64,000 bases of DNA from JAWPMT01 sp965215825 (GCA_965215825.1 CBDCEM010000003.1:682001-746000), one strand, 5' to 3'. Shown: positions 26,444 to 35,856, counted from the first letter of the stretch. Made by a program: numbers and translations. Notes: generated from the sequence alone by a model not told the origin.

Positions 26444-27241
26444 ATGAAATACATACCGGTGTGTCTGTTGTTGTTTTTTGCTTGCAGTAACCCAACTGAA
26501 AAGCCAAAGGAAGCAACGAAAAAAAACGAGGTGTTGGTTTTCGGGATGATCCATGGCCGGCATTTGACCCAACCGGAATTTGGGATCGATGTGCTCACGG
26601 CATTTATCCGGGAGATAAAGCCAGATATCATTCTGACAGAAATCCCGCCGGATCGTTTCCCCACAGCGATGAAAGAATTTCAGGAAACCGATAGTATCCA
26701 GGAACCCCGGGTAATTCGATTTCCGGAATATATAGATGTCATTTTCCCCCTTTCGAAAGAAATGAATTTTGAAATCATCCCTACCGCAGGATGGACCAGG
26801 CCGATGGCAGATGCCAGACAAAAGAAGCTACGTGCTATCAGTCAGGATCCCAATCGAGCGGATGACTGGTCGAAATATATCAATGCTGGAAGTGTATCGG
26901 ACTCACTAATAGAGCTGACAGGCAAAAGGTACGATCCTTATTGGATCAATACTCCAGCATATGACAGCCTTGTGGAGATTCAACTGAGTGTTTACAACGA
27001 ATTGTTCAACGAGGAATTAGGCGATGGCGGCTGGGACAACATCAATGAAGCTCATTTTTCTTATATCGCGCAGGCATTGTATCAATATAAAAACCAGGGT
27101 AAGAGGGTACTTATCACCTATGGAGCTGGACATAAAGGTTGGTTTTTACGAGCGCTGAAGAAAAGGGATGATATCAGACTATTGGAGTTAGAAGAAATCG
27201 TTCCACTCCAACAACTAAAAAGCCGCATGTCTTCTGAGTGA
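26444..27241 (+). CDS. Lipoprotein of the TraB/ChaN (Tiki)-like type
   Basis: A 265-residue lipoprotein (MKYIPVCLLLFFAC, lipid Cys at 14). The first strand VLVFGMIHGRH, the DIILTEIPPDRF turn and the closing ITYGAGHKGWFL match the Gx2H, Glu and GxxH positions of the Tiki superfamily (TraB, GumN, ChaN, erythromycin esterase). Members are peptidases or haem-binding proteins, or unknown. The exact family (possibly DUF5694) cannot be fixed without a profile search. It lies 111 bp after the NAD-kinase-like gene and could be read with it, but no functional tie is evident. Confidence 0.6.
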   Translation: MKYIPVCLLLFFACSNPTEKPKEATKKNEVLVFGMIHGRHLTQPEFGIDVLTAFIREIKPDIILTEIPPDRFPTAMKEFQETDSIQEPRVIRFPEYIDVIFPLSKEMNFEIIPTAGWTRPMADARQKKLRAISQDPNRADDWSKYINAGSVSDSLIELTGKRYDPYWINTPAYDSLVEIQLSVYNELFNEELGDGGWDNINEAHFSYIAQALYQYKNQGKRVLITYGAGHKGWFLRALKKRDDIRLLELEEIVPLQQLKSRMSSE

Positions 27242-27358
27242 GGAGCATGTGCCAATCGAAAGATAAAAAACATCCTGGAGAATTAGATAATCACCTCATT
27301 GTCACCAGGTAAGCTGATTGATTAGAGATGATTATCATCGGATTCTTCTTGCCAGAAT

Positions 27359-27718
27359 TTATTTCTTCTCTCCGATAGACATCAATGGATGTACTTCAAT
27401 ACGGGTTGGAATGTCGTTAAAAATCGGGTTTGCCTTTGCGATTTCAACTGCTTCGTCTGCGTCTTGGGCTGAAATATGAAAGAATCCGGCAACTACTTCT
27501 TTGCTTTCATTGAAGGGCCCGTCTTTTAGCGTGCTATTTTTACCTGATACTATTCTGCTGCCAGACTTGTCGGTTGGGTTGGCTGCTTTCAAAATACCTT
27601 TTTCCATCAGCCCGCCAATGTACTTACTTCCCTCTTCCATGTGTTTTTGCAATTGCTCTGCAGATAAGTCGGTCCAAACACAACCCTCTGTTCTAATAAT
27701 CAATAGAAAATCTTTCAT
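27359..27718 (-). CDS. YciI/DGPF-family protein, partner of the sigma factor
   Basis: A 119-residue YCII-related protein with the DGPF motif (STLKDGPFNESKEVVAGFFHI) and the alpha/beta ferredoxin-like pattern MKDFLLIIR...GGLMEKG. DGPF proteins are the conserved neighbours of ECF42 sigma factors; their biochemical role is unknown, though the fold suggests binding of a small ligand. It follows the sigma gene by 70 bp on the same strand. A second pair (34552-34902) has the opposite order. Confidence 0.88.
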   Translation of the reverse strand: MKDFLLIIRTEGCVWTDLSAEQLQKHMEEGSKYIGGLMEKGILKAANPTDKSGSRIVSGKNSTLKDGPFNESKEVVAGFFHISAQDADEAVEIAKANPIFNDIPTRIEVHPLMSIGEKK

Positions 27719-27788
27719 TTGTTCACTAATTATAAATGATTAATAATGTTGATGTTTTAGTGACAATTGGACTTGCCCAATAGGGACA

Positions 27789-29063
27789 TCACCGGACTAC
27801 TTTTTTATCAATAGCTGTTAACCTGGTCGATAACAGGTCTTTCTCGCTGGAAAGAGGGGCAGATTCAATGGCTTTTTTTAGCGTTTCTCTGGCGTTATCT
27901 TTTTGATTCAATTGAATTTGAATCTCCGCTTTGGCGGAATAGAATAAATAATTGGATTCAATTTCCTTATGACTTTCTATGGCTTCCAGCCGTTGTAATG
28001 CTTGAGTGATTTTGCCTGTTTTTGAGAGGGCAATGGCGTAGTTTAAGATAACGACCGTGGAGGAGTCTATGATCAACAAGCGCTCATAAAGTGCTACTAT
28101 TCCTTTCCAGTTTGTTGATTCTATGTCTTTGGCAGCACAGTGATAAGCGGAGATCGAGGCTAGTATATGATACTTGGTAATTCCTTCATGCGTATCGACT
28201 TTTCTCAAATTCGAAAAGCCCTGTTCCATGACCTGGTAGTCCCAAAGTGTGCGGTCTTGTTCCCCTAAAGTCAGGATTTTTCCATTTTTATCTTCACGCG
28301 CCGCAAACCTCGAGGTGTTGAGTTGCATGAGTGACAAAAGAGCCAGAGGGTTGGATTTTTGGGTGATATTCCCGTGACCTACAATAATTTCTGTCAATCG
28401 AATGGATTCTTGACAAAGCTCTTTTCGAATGATGTCCTTTCCTCTTGAAGCACTATAACCTTCATTAAATAGGAGATAGATCGCCTCTAATACTGCATTA
28501 ACCCTGGAATCTAGTTGATCTTTGGACGGAACCTCAAAAGTGATTTTGTTTTCCCTGATGGTCTGCCTTGCTCTTGTTAATCGTTTATTGATGTTTTCAT
28601 CGGAGGATAAGAAGGCTTTGGCGATTTCACTGATGCTAAATCCTCCTAATGTTTTAAGGATCAAGGCAATTTGTGAGTCCTCGGAAATCGAGGGGTGACA
28701 ACACATAAACATCATTCGCAGTTGATCGTCTGCGATGCTTTCTTCAGAAAAGAGATTGAACGAGCTTTGATCGGAATAAGCTTCTTGTAAGTTGTCACTG
28801 TAGATGTTGCGTTTATCTCTCTTTAACGCGTTTAATGTCTTGTTTTTAGCGACAGTATATAACCAACCTTTCGGGTTTTCGGGGATTCCCTTATACGTCC
28901 AGTTACTTATAGCTTCCATCAAACTGTCTTGAACGATATCTTCAGCAAGCGCTAAATGAGAAGTACCAAAAACTCGAATCAATGCTGCTAACATTTTCCC
29001 GGACTCATGCCGAAAAAAATGTTCAACTAATTGACTGACATCTGTTTCACTCCTCAAACTCAA
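27789..29063 (-). CDS. ECF42-type sigma factor with C-terminal DUF6596/TPR extension
   Basis: A 424-residue extracytoplasmic-function sigma factor. Region 2 is residues 10-85 (LALAEDIVQDSLMEAISNW), region 4 about 115-175 (LGGFSISEIAKAFLSSDENINKRLTRARQTIRE). A 230-residue extension then holds DUF6596 (LEAIYLLFNEGYSAS) and TPR-like helices. This extension and the YciI/DGPF neighbour define the ECF42 group; no anti-sigma factor is present, and control is thought to act through the extension. The start is uncertain: the frame begins at TTG 29063, with no in-frame ATG before region 2. Confidence 0.87.
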   Translation of the reverse strand: MSLRSETDVSQLVEHFFRHESGKMLAALIRVFGTSHLALAEDIVQDSLMEAISNWTYKGIPENPKGWLYTVAKNKTLNALKRDKRNIYSDNLQEAYSDQSSFNLFSEESIADDQLRMMFMCCHPSISEDSQIALILKTLGGFSISEIAKAFLSSDENINKRLTRARQTIRENKITFEVPSKDQLDSRVNAVLEAIYLLFNEGYSASRGKDIIRKELCQESIRLTEIIVGHGNITQKSNPLALLSLMQLNTSRFAAREDKNGKILTLGEQDRTLWDYQVMEQGFSNLRKVDTHEGITKYHILASISAYHCAAKDIESTNWKGIVALYERLLIIDSSTVVILNYAIALSKTGKITQALQRLEAIESHKEIESNYLFYSAKAEIQIQLNQKDNARETLKKAIESAPLSSEKDLLSTRLTAIDKKVVR

Positions 29064-29127
29064 TGATTTTGCATCAACGATGGGTAAAAATATGGGTTTA
29101 ATTAATCAAACAATTATCGGAGGATAT

Positions 29128-29475
29128 TCACTGATCGTAGAACTCCATGGCCATATCAAAGATTTGCTGAATTTTATCAACGGGAATATCCTCATTGGGA
29201 TCAATAAGTAGCAGTTTCGTAAAAGTCCTCTTTCCCTGAATTAAATCCGGATGTTCGATTTTTACTCCCTTCCCAATCGCTATGTACGGCCAATGCGTTT
29301 GCTTATCTACCTACAAGTAGCAGAATATTTGATTTTGAAACATGAAACATGGTAAACGATAATACCACCTGGGTTCAAGTTCCGAATGATATTGCATGAT
29401 GATCGACCTTAATGCCAGCAGGCAGCTTTTGGTCGGTTCTTCTTTGTTCGAATAGAAATGCTCCAGGGCAATCAT
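29128..29475 (-). pseudogene. DUF1801 protein gene with one in-frame TAG
   Basis: From ATG 29475 the minus strand reads MIALEHFYSNKEEPTKSC, then LALRSIIMQYHSELEP, RWYYRLPCFMFQNQIFCYL, a TAG at 29311-29313 (codon 55), and continues in the same frame VDKQTHWPYIAIGKGVKIEH to a TGA at 29128. This is a complete DUF1801 (YdhG-like) protein of 115 residues apart from one nonsense codon, where Trp (TGG) would be expected by comparison with relatives. Either a young nonsense mutation or a sequencing error. It lies between the sigma gene and the hydrolase, all on the minus strand. Confidence 0.75.
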
Positions 29476-29493
29476 CTTATTCCATGAAGACTG

Positions 29494-30303
29494 TCATCTT
29501 CCAGTTTCGTTATTGTTCTTTGATAAGAACCTTTTTGCTTTCGTGACAAAGGTCTTTTTGTTCGCTCCTTCATGTGCGCCATGGGAGACATCCGGCAAAA
29601 TCCAAATATAAGAACGACGCAGGTGCTTCTTCATTCTGGCTATTTCATCAAAATCCATTCCATCGTCATCGTCCCCTATGATGATAAATACTTCAGGCTG
29701 TATTTGTGCAATTTCTTGATCACTTAACCGAATGGTATAATGTTGGAATTGATCGAGTATTCTCTCGACGTGTTTATCACTTGCGTGTGAGGTTTGGAGC
29801 CATGAAAATTTCTCCCGATTTGCATAATTATAAATTTCCAGGTATTCGGGAAATTGATTGATATCCCAGGTTCCTACTGCTCCAATAGTAATCATTGACG
29901 AAATGAGCTGAGGATTAAGTAGCGCTAGTTGATACAAAACATCCCCACCAAAACTGAAGCCAATGGCTTTGATTTGGTCCAATTCCAAATGCTGAAGAAG
30001 TGAATTGAGGTCCTGAGCTACCCCTTTGATCGAGAGTTTTCCCTGGAACGGTGAGGACTTTCCATGCCCTGTCAAGTCAATCAGGTAAACTTGATAGTCA
30101 TCAACAAAATCGGAAATGTAAGGTTTCCAGGAAGTGGAGGATAAACTGTAACCATGTAAAAGAATCAATGGATCACCTTCGCCATGTACTTCGTAGTACA
30201 TTTCTTGTCCATTGATCCGCACTGATTCTGATTTATTAGTAGGCTGGGAGAGCAGTTCATTCGACATGAAGACGAGAATTGTAAAAAAGAGAATTTTAAT
30301 CAT
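29494..30303 (-). CDS. Exported alpha/beta hydrolase
   Basis: A 269-residue exported hydrolase with a signal peptide (MIKILFFTILVFMSNELLSQ). HGxG-type oxyanion motif ILLHGYSLSSTSW, TGHGKSSPF after strand 4, nucleophile elbow GFSFGG (catalytic Ser), GDDDDGM acid region and PDVSHGAHEG with the catalytic His. Closest to the esterase/haloperoxidase group. Start at ATG 30303, which places the signal peptide first; the frame to 30396 adds 31 unlikely residues. A -7-like TAATTTTG lies at 30357-30364 on this strand, without a clear -33. Confidence 0.82.
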   Translation of the reverse strand: MIKILFFTILVFMSNELLSQPTNKSESVRINGQEMYYEVHGEGDPLILLHGYSLSSTSWKPYISDFVDDYQVYLIDLTGHGKSSPFQGKLSIKGVAQDLNSLLQHLELDQIKAIGFSFGGDVLYQLALLNPQLISSMITIGAVGTWDINQFPEYLEIYNYANREKFSWLQTSHASDKHVERILDQFQHYTIRLSDQEIAQIQPEVFIIIGDDDDGMDFDEIARMKKHLRRSYIWILPDVSHGAHEGANKKTFVTKAKRFLSKNNNETGR

Positions 30304-30599
30304 AAAAATAAGCTGGTTAGTTGCGTTGTTTTGAATCGACACAATTGTGACGCGTACAAAATTAGGAAATTGAGTCAGGTTGGAGTTCCGGTACATCTCG
30401 AAATTTCTTGAAACGAGTTTTAAGCTTAACTATTCTATATATACGAGAACCGAGAGGGAGAAATATTTCTTCTTTTTCTATTTTTAAATTTGTAGCTATA
30501 AAGTGTTATTAGTCAGTGATTTAGCACTTCATGAATTTTGTTCAGGAGCTAATTCTGGAAGCTCTTTCTTCAATTCAATGTCAGCTCACTTTCTACTTC

Positions 30600-32441
30600 T
30601 CAGATAGCTGCAACGAATTTGGAAAAGACTTCTTTATGCTTCCGAAGATCCATATTAGCAGAAAGCGCTACACGTACGATGTAGTCTTTGTCACCTTCTT
30701 TGGTGGTTCCTTGTGTGGAGGTGGCAGGAATGGTCCAATAACAGCCTTTCAACTGCCCATAACTCACGCAGTACTTGCTTTCATTGGGGATGTCACCAAT
30801 CATCAGATTGATCAATTGAAGATTCAGGTCTCTTTTGAAAGCTTCTCTTTCCTCAGCTGTCGCGCCTTTGGTTGGCAGATCCAATGAGAATACGGAAGGT
30901 GTAAACCCCTGTGAGGCCAAATCTTCAGAAACAAAATTGATTTTGGCCTGGGGTAAAGTTTCCTGGATGAAAGTTACGAATTCGCGTGTGTTCACATAGG
31001 CACCAGCAATTCTTTCAATCATGGAAGGCATTTGCCTGGCCAGGATCTCGTATTGCAGATCGGTTGCCTCATTATCGCAAAGCATCAAATGCTTTTCAAT
31101 CTTTTCCAGAAGATTTTCCGCTTTTTTGTTGGCCACCACATAGCCAGCGGTGCAAAGTCCACCACTAGGGAATTTAGAGCCACTGATGTAGGCGAGCGTA
31201 CTTACCTCAGATAATAGGTCTTCGTTTCTCAGGAAATGGACGTTTGGGCAGAAGGTCTGATCCAAAATAAACACAGGGCCGATGGCTTTTTCTCCGGTGC
31301 TTGTTTTCCGTTCCCTGCCCAGGGCGTCCCGTAACTTTTGAAGGTCCGGAACCTCTACCCGTGGGTTAGTAGGGATTTCTGCGATGATATAAGGTACCGC
31401 ACAGTCTTTTGCCACCTGATCCAAAATTGCATTTATGCTTTGGGCCATATCATTGCCTCCGTCTACAGCAAGGTCAACTACCTCCGTGTCTGGGATGCAT
31501 GCCGCCACGCGTCTGGCCTGATCATTGGTACCGCCATAGGCATTGGGTGGTGTGATGATCCGAATCGGTTTACCTTCGTGATTTTCCTTTGCATGGTGAA
31601 CCAGTCCCATCATAATGGCATATTGGATGGATAACCCACTGGAAGCTATCAGAGCAGTTGTGTCTGTTCCGGTGATAGACTGGATGGTCTTGATGACACT
31701 GGCCTTATTGGCGTTCGGATCAAGGATTTTGTTATGGATCGTTTTACTAATCATAACTTGTAATGCCATGTGGCAATCCGCGGGTGTCATGGATATGCTT
31801 TCTCTTCGACGTACATGCTGAATCTCAGTAATGTATGCATCATTTTGTTCGCCATGGACCATAACAATACTACCCGCCTGATCCTGCAAATTGATATGAA
31901 AGTCAATAGGAGATCGAAGGTCTACATTGTCAACCTCGCTGGCCTGGCTAATAAAAACACTGCTGCCGTTGAATTCAGCAACTTCTTTGATGGATTCTAC
32001 TTGTACCAAATCAAAGGTGTAGCCATAAATTCTTCTCACCACTTCCGGATCAAAAGAAGCAGGTAGATCACCTTCGTGAAAGATTTTGGTGGCTTTGTGT
32101 TCTAATGCGTTTTTTCTCAGAATTGCCATCAATGGCATTATTTGAGAAGAGAAACTGATCACCTGATCAGGGTTCAAATGATTGGATTTGGCGATGGTCC
32201 ACTCCAGGACACAGGACAATGGATGACCTAGTCGAATATAATCAAAAGCAGTAGGCAACTCATTTAGAGCATTCTGAGCCACGTCATTTGCTTGAAACAA
32301 CTTATCAAGTTGCTCAAGAAACTCTGTTTTAGCGAGCGATTCATTATAAATATCAAGCCGGTGCGTAGTTAGACGCAACCAATCACCAGGCATATTTTCC
32401 AGAACATTTTTAATAAAATCTCTTACTTCTTTATCCAGCAT
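30600..32441 (-). CDS. Long PLP-dependent enzyme of the Cys/Met-metabolism (CGS-like) class
   Basis: A 613-residue fold-type I enzyme. The PLP region is clear: SSGLSIQYAIMMGL (phosphate loop and stacking region), PPNAYGGTND, the Asp of FILDQTFCP (394) and the Schiff-base Lys in ISGSKFPSGG (K423). The C-terminal domain ends in YVRVALS-like IVRVALSANMD. Cystathionine synthases and lyases are about 400 residues; this protein has an additional helical N-terminal part of about 200 residues (DIYNESLAKTEFLEQL...) of unknown role. Start at ATG 32441. The reaction cannot be assigned beyond Cys/Met-type C-S chemistry. Confidence 0.78.
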   Translation of the reverse strand: MLDKEVRDFIKNVLENMPGDWLRLTTHRLDIYNESLAKTEFLEQLDKLFQANDVAQNALNELPTAFDYIRLGHPLSCVLEWTIAKSNHLNPDQVISFSSQIMPLMAILRKNALEHKATKIFHEGDLPASFDPEVVRRIYGYTFDLVQVESIKEVAEFNGSSVFISQASEVDNVDLRSPIDFHINLQDQAGSIVMVHGEQNDAYITEIQHVRRRESISMTPADCHMALQVMISKTIHNKILDPNANKASVIKTIQSITGTDTTALIASSGLSIQYAIMMGLVHHAKENHEGKPIRIITPPNAYGGTNDQARRVAACIPDTEVVDLAVDGGNDMAQSINAILDQVAKDCAVPYIIAEIPTNPRVEVPDLQKLRDALGRERKTSTGEKAIGPVFILDQTFCPNVHFLRNEDLLSEVSTLAYISGSKFPSGGLCTAGYVVANKKAENLLEKIEKHLMLCDNEATDLQYEILARQMPSMIERIAGAYVNTREFVTFIQETLPQAKINFVSEDLASQGFTPSVFSLDLPTKGATAEEREAFKRDLNLQLINLMIGDIPNESKYCVSYGQLKGCYWTIPATSTQGTTKEGDKDYIVRVALSANMDLRKHKEVFSKFVAAI

Positions 32442-32772
32442 AATGGGGTACACCTTCGAGTTAAAACCGCAAGTATATGATATAGATCGATTTTCCAACG
32501 CATTGTGTGGACAAGTGGTTCACTCATTTTTATTTTCTGAAAGAAACGTTGGTTATGCGGCAATTGCGGAGGAGGGAAAAAACTTCGGCCAGTCGGATAT
32601 CAAACCTCTTATTAGAAGGATTATGATACTCGTCGATGCATTCGAAGGTCCCGGAAAGGGCATGATCTAGCGCATCAAACAAGCTCATTTATGGTTACAT
32701 TCTCAGATTTGTATATTGACTGACCGAAGCATTGGTAAAATTATACAATAGCACCTTTCATTCATTCAACTT

Positions 32773-32788
32773 GTTCATTTTAATGAAC
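32773..32788. repeat. 16-bp perfect palindrome in a 392-bp gene-poor gap
   Basis: GTTCATTTTAATGAAC consists of 7-bp arms around TT, about 45 bp before the lipoprotein pseudogene. The rest of 32442-32833 is AT-rich and I see no gene in it. Confidence 0.4.
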
Positions 32789-32833
32789 TGAATTATTTAT
32801 GAATTTTTAATTTACCGAACTGATAACTGAAGA

Positions 32834-33256
32834 ATGAAAAATTTGAAAGAACATTTTCTGAGTAAGATTCTTGCCTTGATAAGCCTATTGCTTCTCCATT
32901 CTTGTGATCCGACTGGTCGATACAGTAAGATTATTATTAATGAGACTGACAAGGATCTTCTGATCATCACACAACCCCAGTATGATCCATTTGCCACTTA
33001 TTCTTGCTCCGAATGATAGCGTATTTATCGATCGAAGATTTGAAATTGGTAGTGGGCCGAGTGCTTATGTGGATTGTCCGGTTTCCCTCAAGAAGGAGAT
33101 ACCATAAACGTTCATTTATCAAACGAAGAAAACGACTTGAATCCCTTCATCACCTCTGATAGCGATTGGGTTCATGTTGTTCTTTCTGAAAATAAACAAA
33201 GGGGTGGTACTTGTGAGTGTTTATTTGAGGTAACGGATGACATGTTCAATAATTAA
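32834..33256 (+). pseudogene. Small lipoprotein gene with two compensating frameshifts
   Basis: The first frame gives a lipoprotein signal (KILALISLLLLHSC, lipobox LHSC) and about 60 residues up to TGA at 33014. The middle continues one base later in frame as LAPNDSVFIDRRFEIG and SGPSAYVDC (33003 to about 33074). The last part returns to the first frame (SGFPQEGDTINVHLSNEEN to CECLFEVTDDMFNN, TAA at 33254). All three pieces read like one protein of about 140 residues, a small beta-rich outer-membrane or periplasmic lipoprotein. The family is unknown. Confidence 0.55.
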
Positions 33257-33297
33257 TCTAAGGCCTTTTTATCACTGACTGAAGTTACTTTCCAGGA

Positions 33298-34524
33298 TCA
33301 ATTTATCTCAAAAGCTTTCTCCAGTTTCTTTTGGATCAATTGCCTCTCATTTTCCTTGTTTGCAAGTTTCAAAGCTTGGTTGAGATAATTGATTTCCTCA
33401 TCAATATTGCCTCCAATTCGATAGAGTTCAGCGAGTAAGCAGTAATAGTGATGGTTGTCTTTGAGGTCCAATTTGTGGGCTTCCCGGATTGCTTCATCAA
33501 CTGAACTTGCCTTCGCAAGGGCGTAAGTCCTGTTCATTGCAATAACAGGTGAGTATTCGAGGGTGAGCAACTTATTGTACAATTGCAAAATGTGGTTCCA
33601 TTTGCCATCGGCCTCATCCGTATGCCAATAGGCAATGGCTGCTTCCAAATGGTACTTGGATACAATATTGCTTTCTGCAGCGTATTTGAGGTATTTTTTT
33701 CCTTTTTGAATCAATTCCTGATTCCAGTGATTCCTGTCTTGATCATCATAGAGCAGATCGCCATTTTCTCCTGCTGTTCTTGCGTCTAATCGAGAAGCAT
33801 GAAAACACATGAGGGCAATCAGGGCAAAAATCTTTTGCCTGGGAAAAATGGTTTGATCCGAAAGGAAAATGCCAAGCCGCATGGCTTCCCAACAGATGTC
33901 ATGACGAATGTTTTCTTCCTTGGCGCTGCTATAGTAACCCTCATTAAAGAGTAAATAGATCACACGAAGTACATTGTCCAATCTGTTTCTGTATTCCTCG
34001 GTGGGAAGATTCGTTTCTATCCGATTGCGCTCCTTGATGGTCTTTTTCGCTCGATATAGCTTTTTATTGATGGCTTCCTTATTGGATAATAAGGCTCGGG
34101 CAATTTCTTCAATATTGAAGCCACATAATATTCTGAGTGCAATGCATAGTTGTGATTCATTATTGAGTGCCGGGTCACACAGTACAAAAATCATGTGCAG
34201 CTGACTGTCTTCTATGATTTTTTCTGTAATCTCAATTGTAGTTGTTTGTTGATTTTCACCACCCAATTCGGGTGTGATTTTTTGATCGTAAATCTTCTTT
34301 CTTCGGTAATGTTCGATGAGCAGATTCTGAGCGACTTTTCTTAGCCATGCTTTGGGATATTCGGGAACCCCTTTATGCGACCAGGCCTTCAGGGCTTTGA
34401 GGAAAGTATCTGAAACGATATCTTCCGCTAGCTGAAGGTCTGCCACGCCATAGTAATTGCTGAGTACAGCAATGAGATTACTGTACTCAGACTTAAAAAT
34501 TTCGGACAATTCCTTGTCATGCAT
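33298..34524 (-). CDS. ECF42-type sigma factor with C-terminal extension (second copy)
   Basis: A 408-residue paralogue of the sigma factor at 27789-29063: region 2 LQLAEDIVSDTFLKALKAWS, region 4 LCGFNIEEIARALLSNKEAI, then DUF6596 (LRVIYLLFNEGYYSSAKEENI) and TPR-like C-terminal helices (YLNQALKLANKENERQ). It begins with ATG at 34524, 27 bp after the stop of its YciI partner. Targets are unknown; by analogy the pair forms its own regulatory module. Confidence 0.9.
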   Translation of the reverse strand: MHDKELSEIFKSEYSNLIAVLSNYYGVADLQLAEDIVSDTFLKALKAWSHKGVPEYPKAWLRKVAQNLLIEHYRRKKIYDQKITPELGGENQQTTTIEITEKIIEDSQLHMIFVLCDPALNNESQLCIALRILCGFNIEEIARALLSNKEAINKKLYRAKKTIKERNRIETNLPTEEYRNRLDNVLRVIYLLFNEGYYSSAKEENIRHDICWEAMRLGIFLSDQTIFPRQKIFALIALMCFHASRLDARTAGENGDLLYDDQDRNHWNQELIQKGKKYLKYAAESNIVSKYHLEAAIAYWHTDEADGKWNHILQLYNKLLTLEYSPVIAMNRTYALAKASSVDEAIREAHKLDLKDNHHYYCLLAELYRIGGNIDEEINYLNQALKLANKENERQLIQKKLEKAFEIN

Positions 34525-34551
34525 GATCGTCAGTTGCTCTAGCGAACAAGA

Positions 34552-34902
34552 TCACATTTCATCAAACACCATCACATCGCGCACTTCCACTTTGCCTCCA
34601 CTTGTTAGGGCAGGACAACCTTTACCCAGTTCGGCAGCTTCCTCGATGTTTTCGGCAGAGACAATGATGAATCCACCAATAATTTCTTTCACCTCGGCAT
34701 AAGGCCCGTCGGTGACCGAACCATCTGCGTGTAGGGTCTTACCTTCAAAGCCAAGTGCTTCTCCTGGGTTCTTGAGTTTGCCTTGTGCACCGATTCCTCC
34801 GATCCAATCTTGCCATGCTTTTACCTCCTCCTGTATTTCCTCAGGAGTAGGCTCCATGTTAGGGTTGGGCTCGCTGTGGAATAGCATCATAAAATCTTTC
34901 AT
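34552..34902 (-). CDS. YciI/DGPF-family protein (second copy)
   Basis: A 116-residue YCII-related protein, MKDFMMLFHSEPNPN at the N-terminus and the DGPY variant of the DGPF motif (GSVTDGPYAEVKEIIGGFIIV). It is the first gene of the YciI-sigma pair, whereas in the module at 27359-29063 the sigma gene comes first. Function unknown; probable partner of the ECF42 factor. Confidence 0.88.
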   Translation of the reverse strand: MKDFMMLFHSEPNPNMEPTPEEIQEEVKAWQDWIGGIGAQGKLKNPGEALGFEGKTLHADGSVTDGPYAEVKEIIGGFIIVSAENIEEAAELGKGCPALTSGGKVEVRDVMVFDEM

Positions 34903-35101
34903 GTCTTTCGTTTTAATTGAGTAAAAAATTAAGTGTTTGTATGCTTAATGATCGGGCATCAGAATATTGGACAACAAGCTAAACTTTTTTTAAATTTTGT
35001 TCGAAAGTATAGCCTGACAAAGGCAGACCTTTACGGAGAAATGCAAACAGAACCCCTATAAGAGACTTGAATGCTCTCCACTTTCAGGGTGTCACAGAGG
35101 G

Positions 35102-35698
35102 CTAACTACTAATCATGTTGTTGATTTTGGGTTGTACGATCCATATGCCGATGGGGAAAAACCAGATCATGAAAAATTCACCTGCAAAATCCGAGAAAGT
35201 CGTTTCTCGTTGAAGTTCTACCGTCTTAAAAGTCTTCGCCACAAAATAGAGACTATGGAGAATGCAGAACATGGAGAAAAAGTGAAGCGGTACCATTATG
35301 GCCATCATACCAAAAACGGAAGAGGTGTCTTCCATCGCTCCGCTTTCGAAAGCACCGTTAAATGCTGTTGCAACTAAGCTGATGATTAGGAGGATGTAAA
35401 CAAGAGGAATGAAAAAGAAGAGCTTGAAACGACTTACTTTCATTGAAACCTCCTCAGGGAGTTTGGATTGTAATCCAATGGCGACCGACCAAAACCAACC
35501 GAAAAACCCTCCAATGAAAAGAAGCATGATCATTGGGAAAAAAGATACCCAACCCATCATAAACATCGGATCAGGTTCCTCATTTATGGCAACGGTGACA
35601 AACATTGAAGTCATCAGAATGATCTGAGCAATCATAGGGATCCCAAAAGTGATCAGGAAGAGTTGCCAGTGTTTGGCTTTGAGAAAGCGTTCGATCAT
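35102..35698 (-). CDS. Multi-pass membrane protein, unknown function
   Basis: A 198-residue integral membrane protein with about five hydrophobic segments (residues 12-35, 45-72, 92-115, 128-152, 170-192) and an N-terminal MIERFLKAKHWQLFL that begins on the cytosolic side. Length and pattern match uncharacterised Bacteroidota proteins. No recognised family; monocistronic. Confidence 0.65.
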   Translation of the reverse strand: MIERFLKAKHWQLFLITFGIPMIAQIILMTSMFVTVAINEEPDPMFMMGWVSFFPMIMLLFIGGFFGWFWSVAIGLQSKLPEEVSMKVSRFKLFFFIPLVYILLIISLVATAFNGAFESGAMEDTSSVFGMMAIMVPLHFFSMFCILHSLYFVAKTFKTVELQRETTFSDFAGEFFMIWFFPIGIWIVQPKINNMISS

Positions 35699-35856
35699 AT
35701 GAGTTTACTTTTTTGAGGCTTGAATTGGAGTTGCGCTCATGGTCCTTGAGACTGAAAATGTGAATTTATGAAAACTTAGTTGATTTGAAATTCAAACTTT
35801 GGCTCTTTGCTTTTCTCCACATCAATTGTTTCTCTTGACCCCTTCTGCGATTTCAT

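Noticed and set aside
27286..27336. GATAATCA / TGATTATC inverted repeat between convergent genes
   Set aside because: 8-bp AT-rich arms 35 bp apart are close to chance in DNA of this composition, and no T-run follows.
30357..30364. TAATTTTG as promoter of the hydrolase at 29494
   Set aside because: No TTG or TTTG at the proper distance; kept only as a remark in the gene entry.
32443..32670. Plus-strand 75-codon frame opposite the PLP enzyme start
   Set aside because: Protein-like composition is weak, it has no start signal and it covers the promoter region of the PLP gene.
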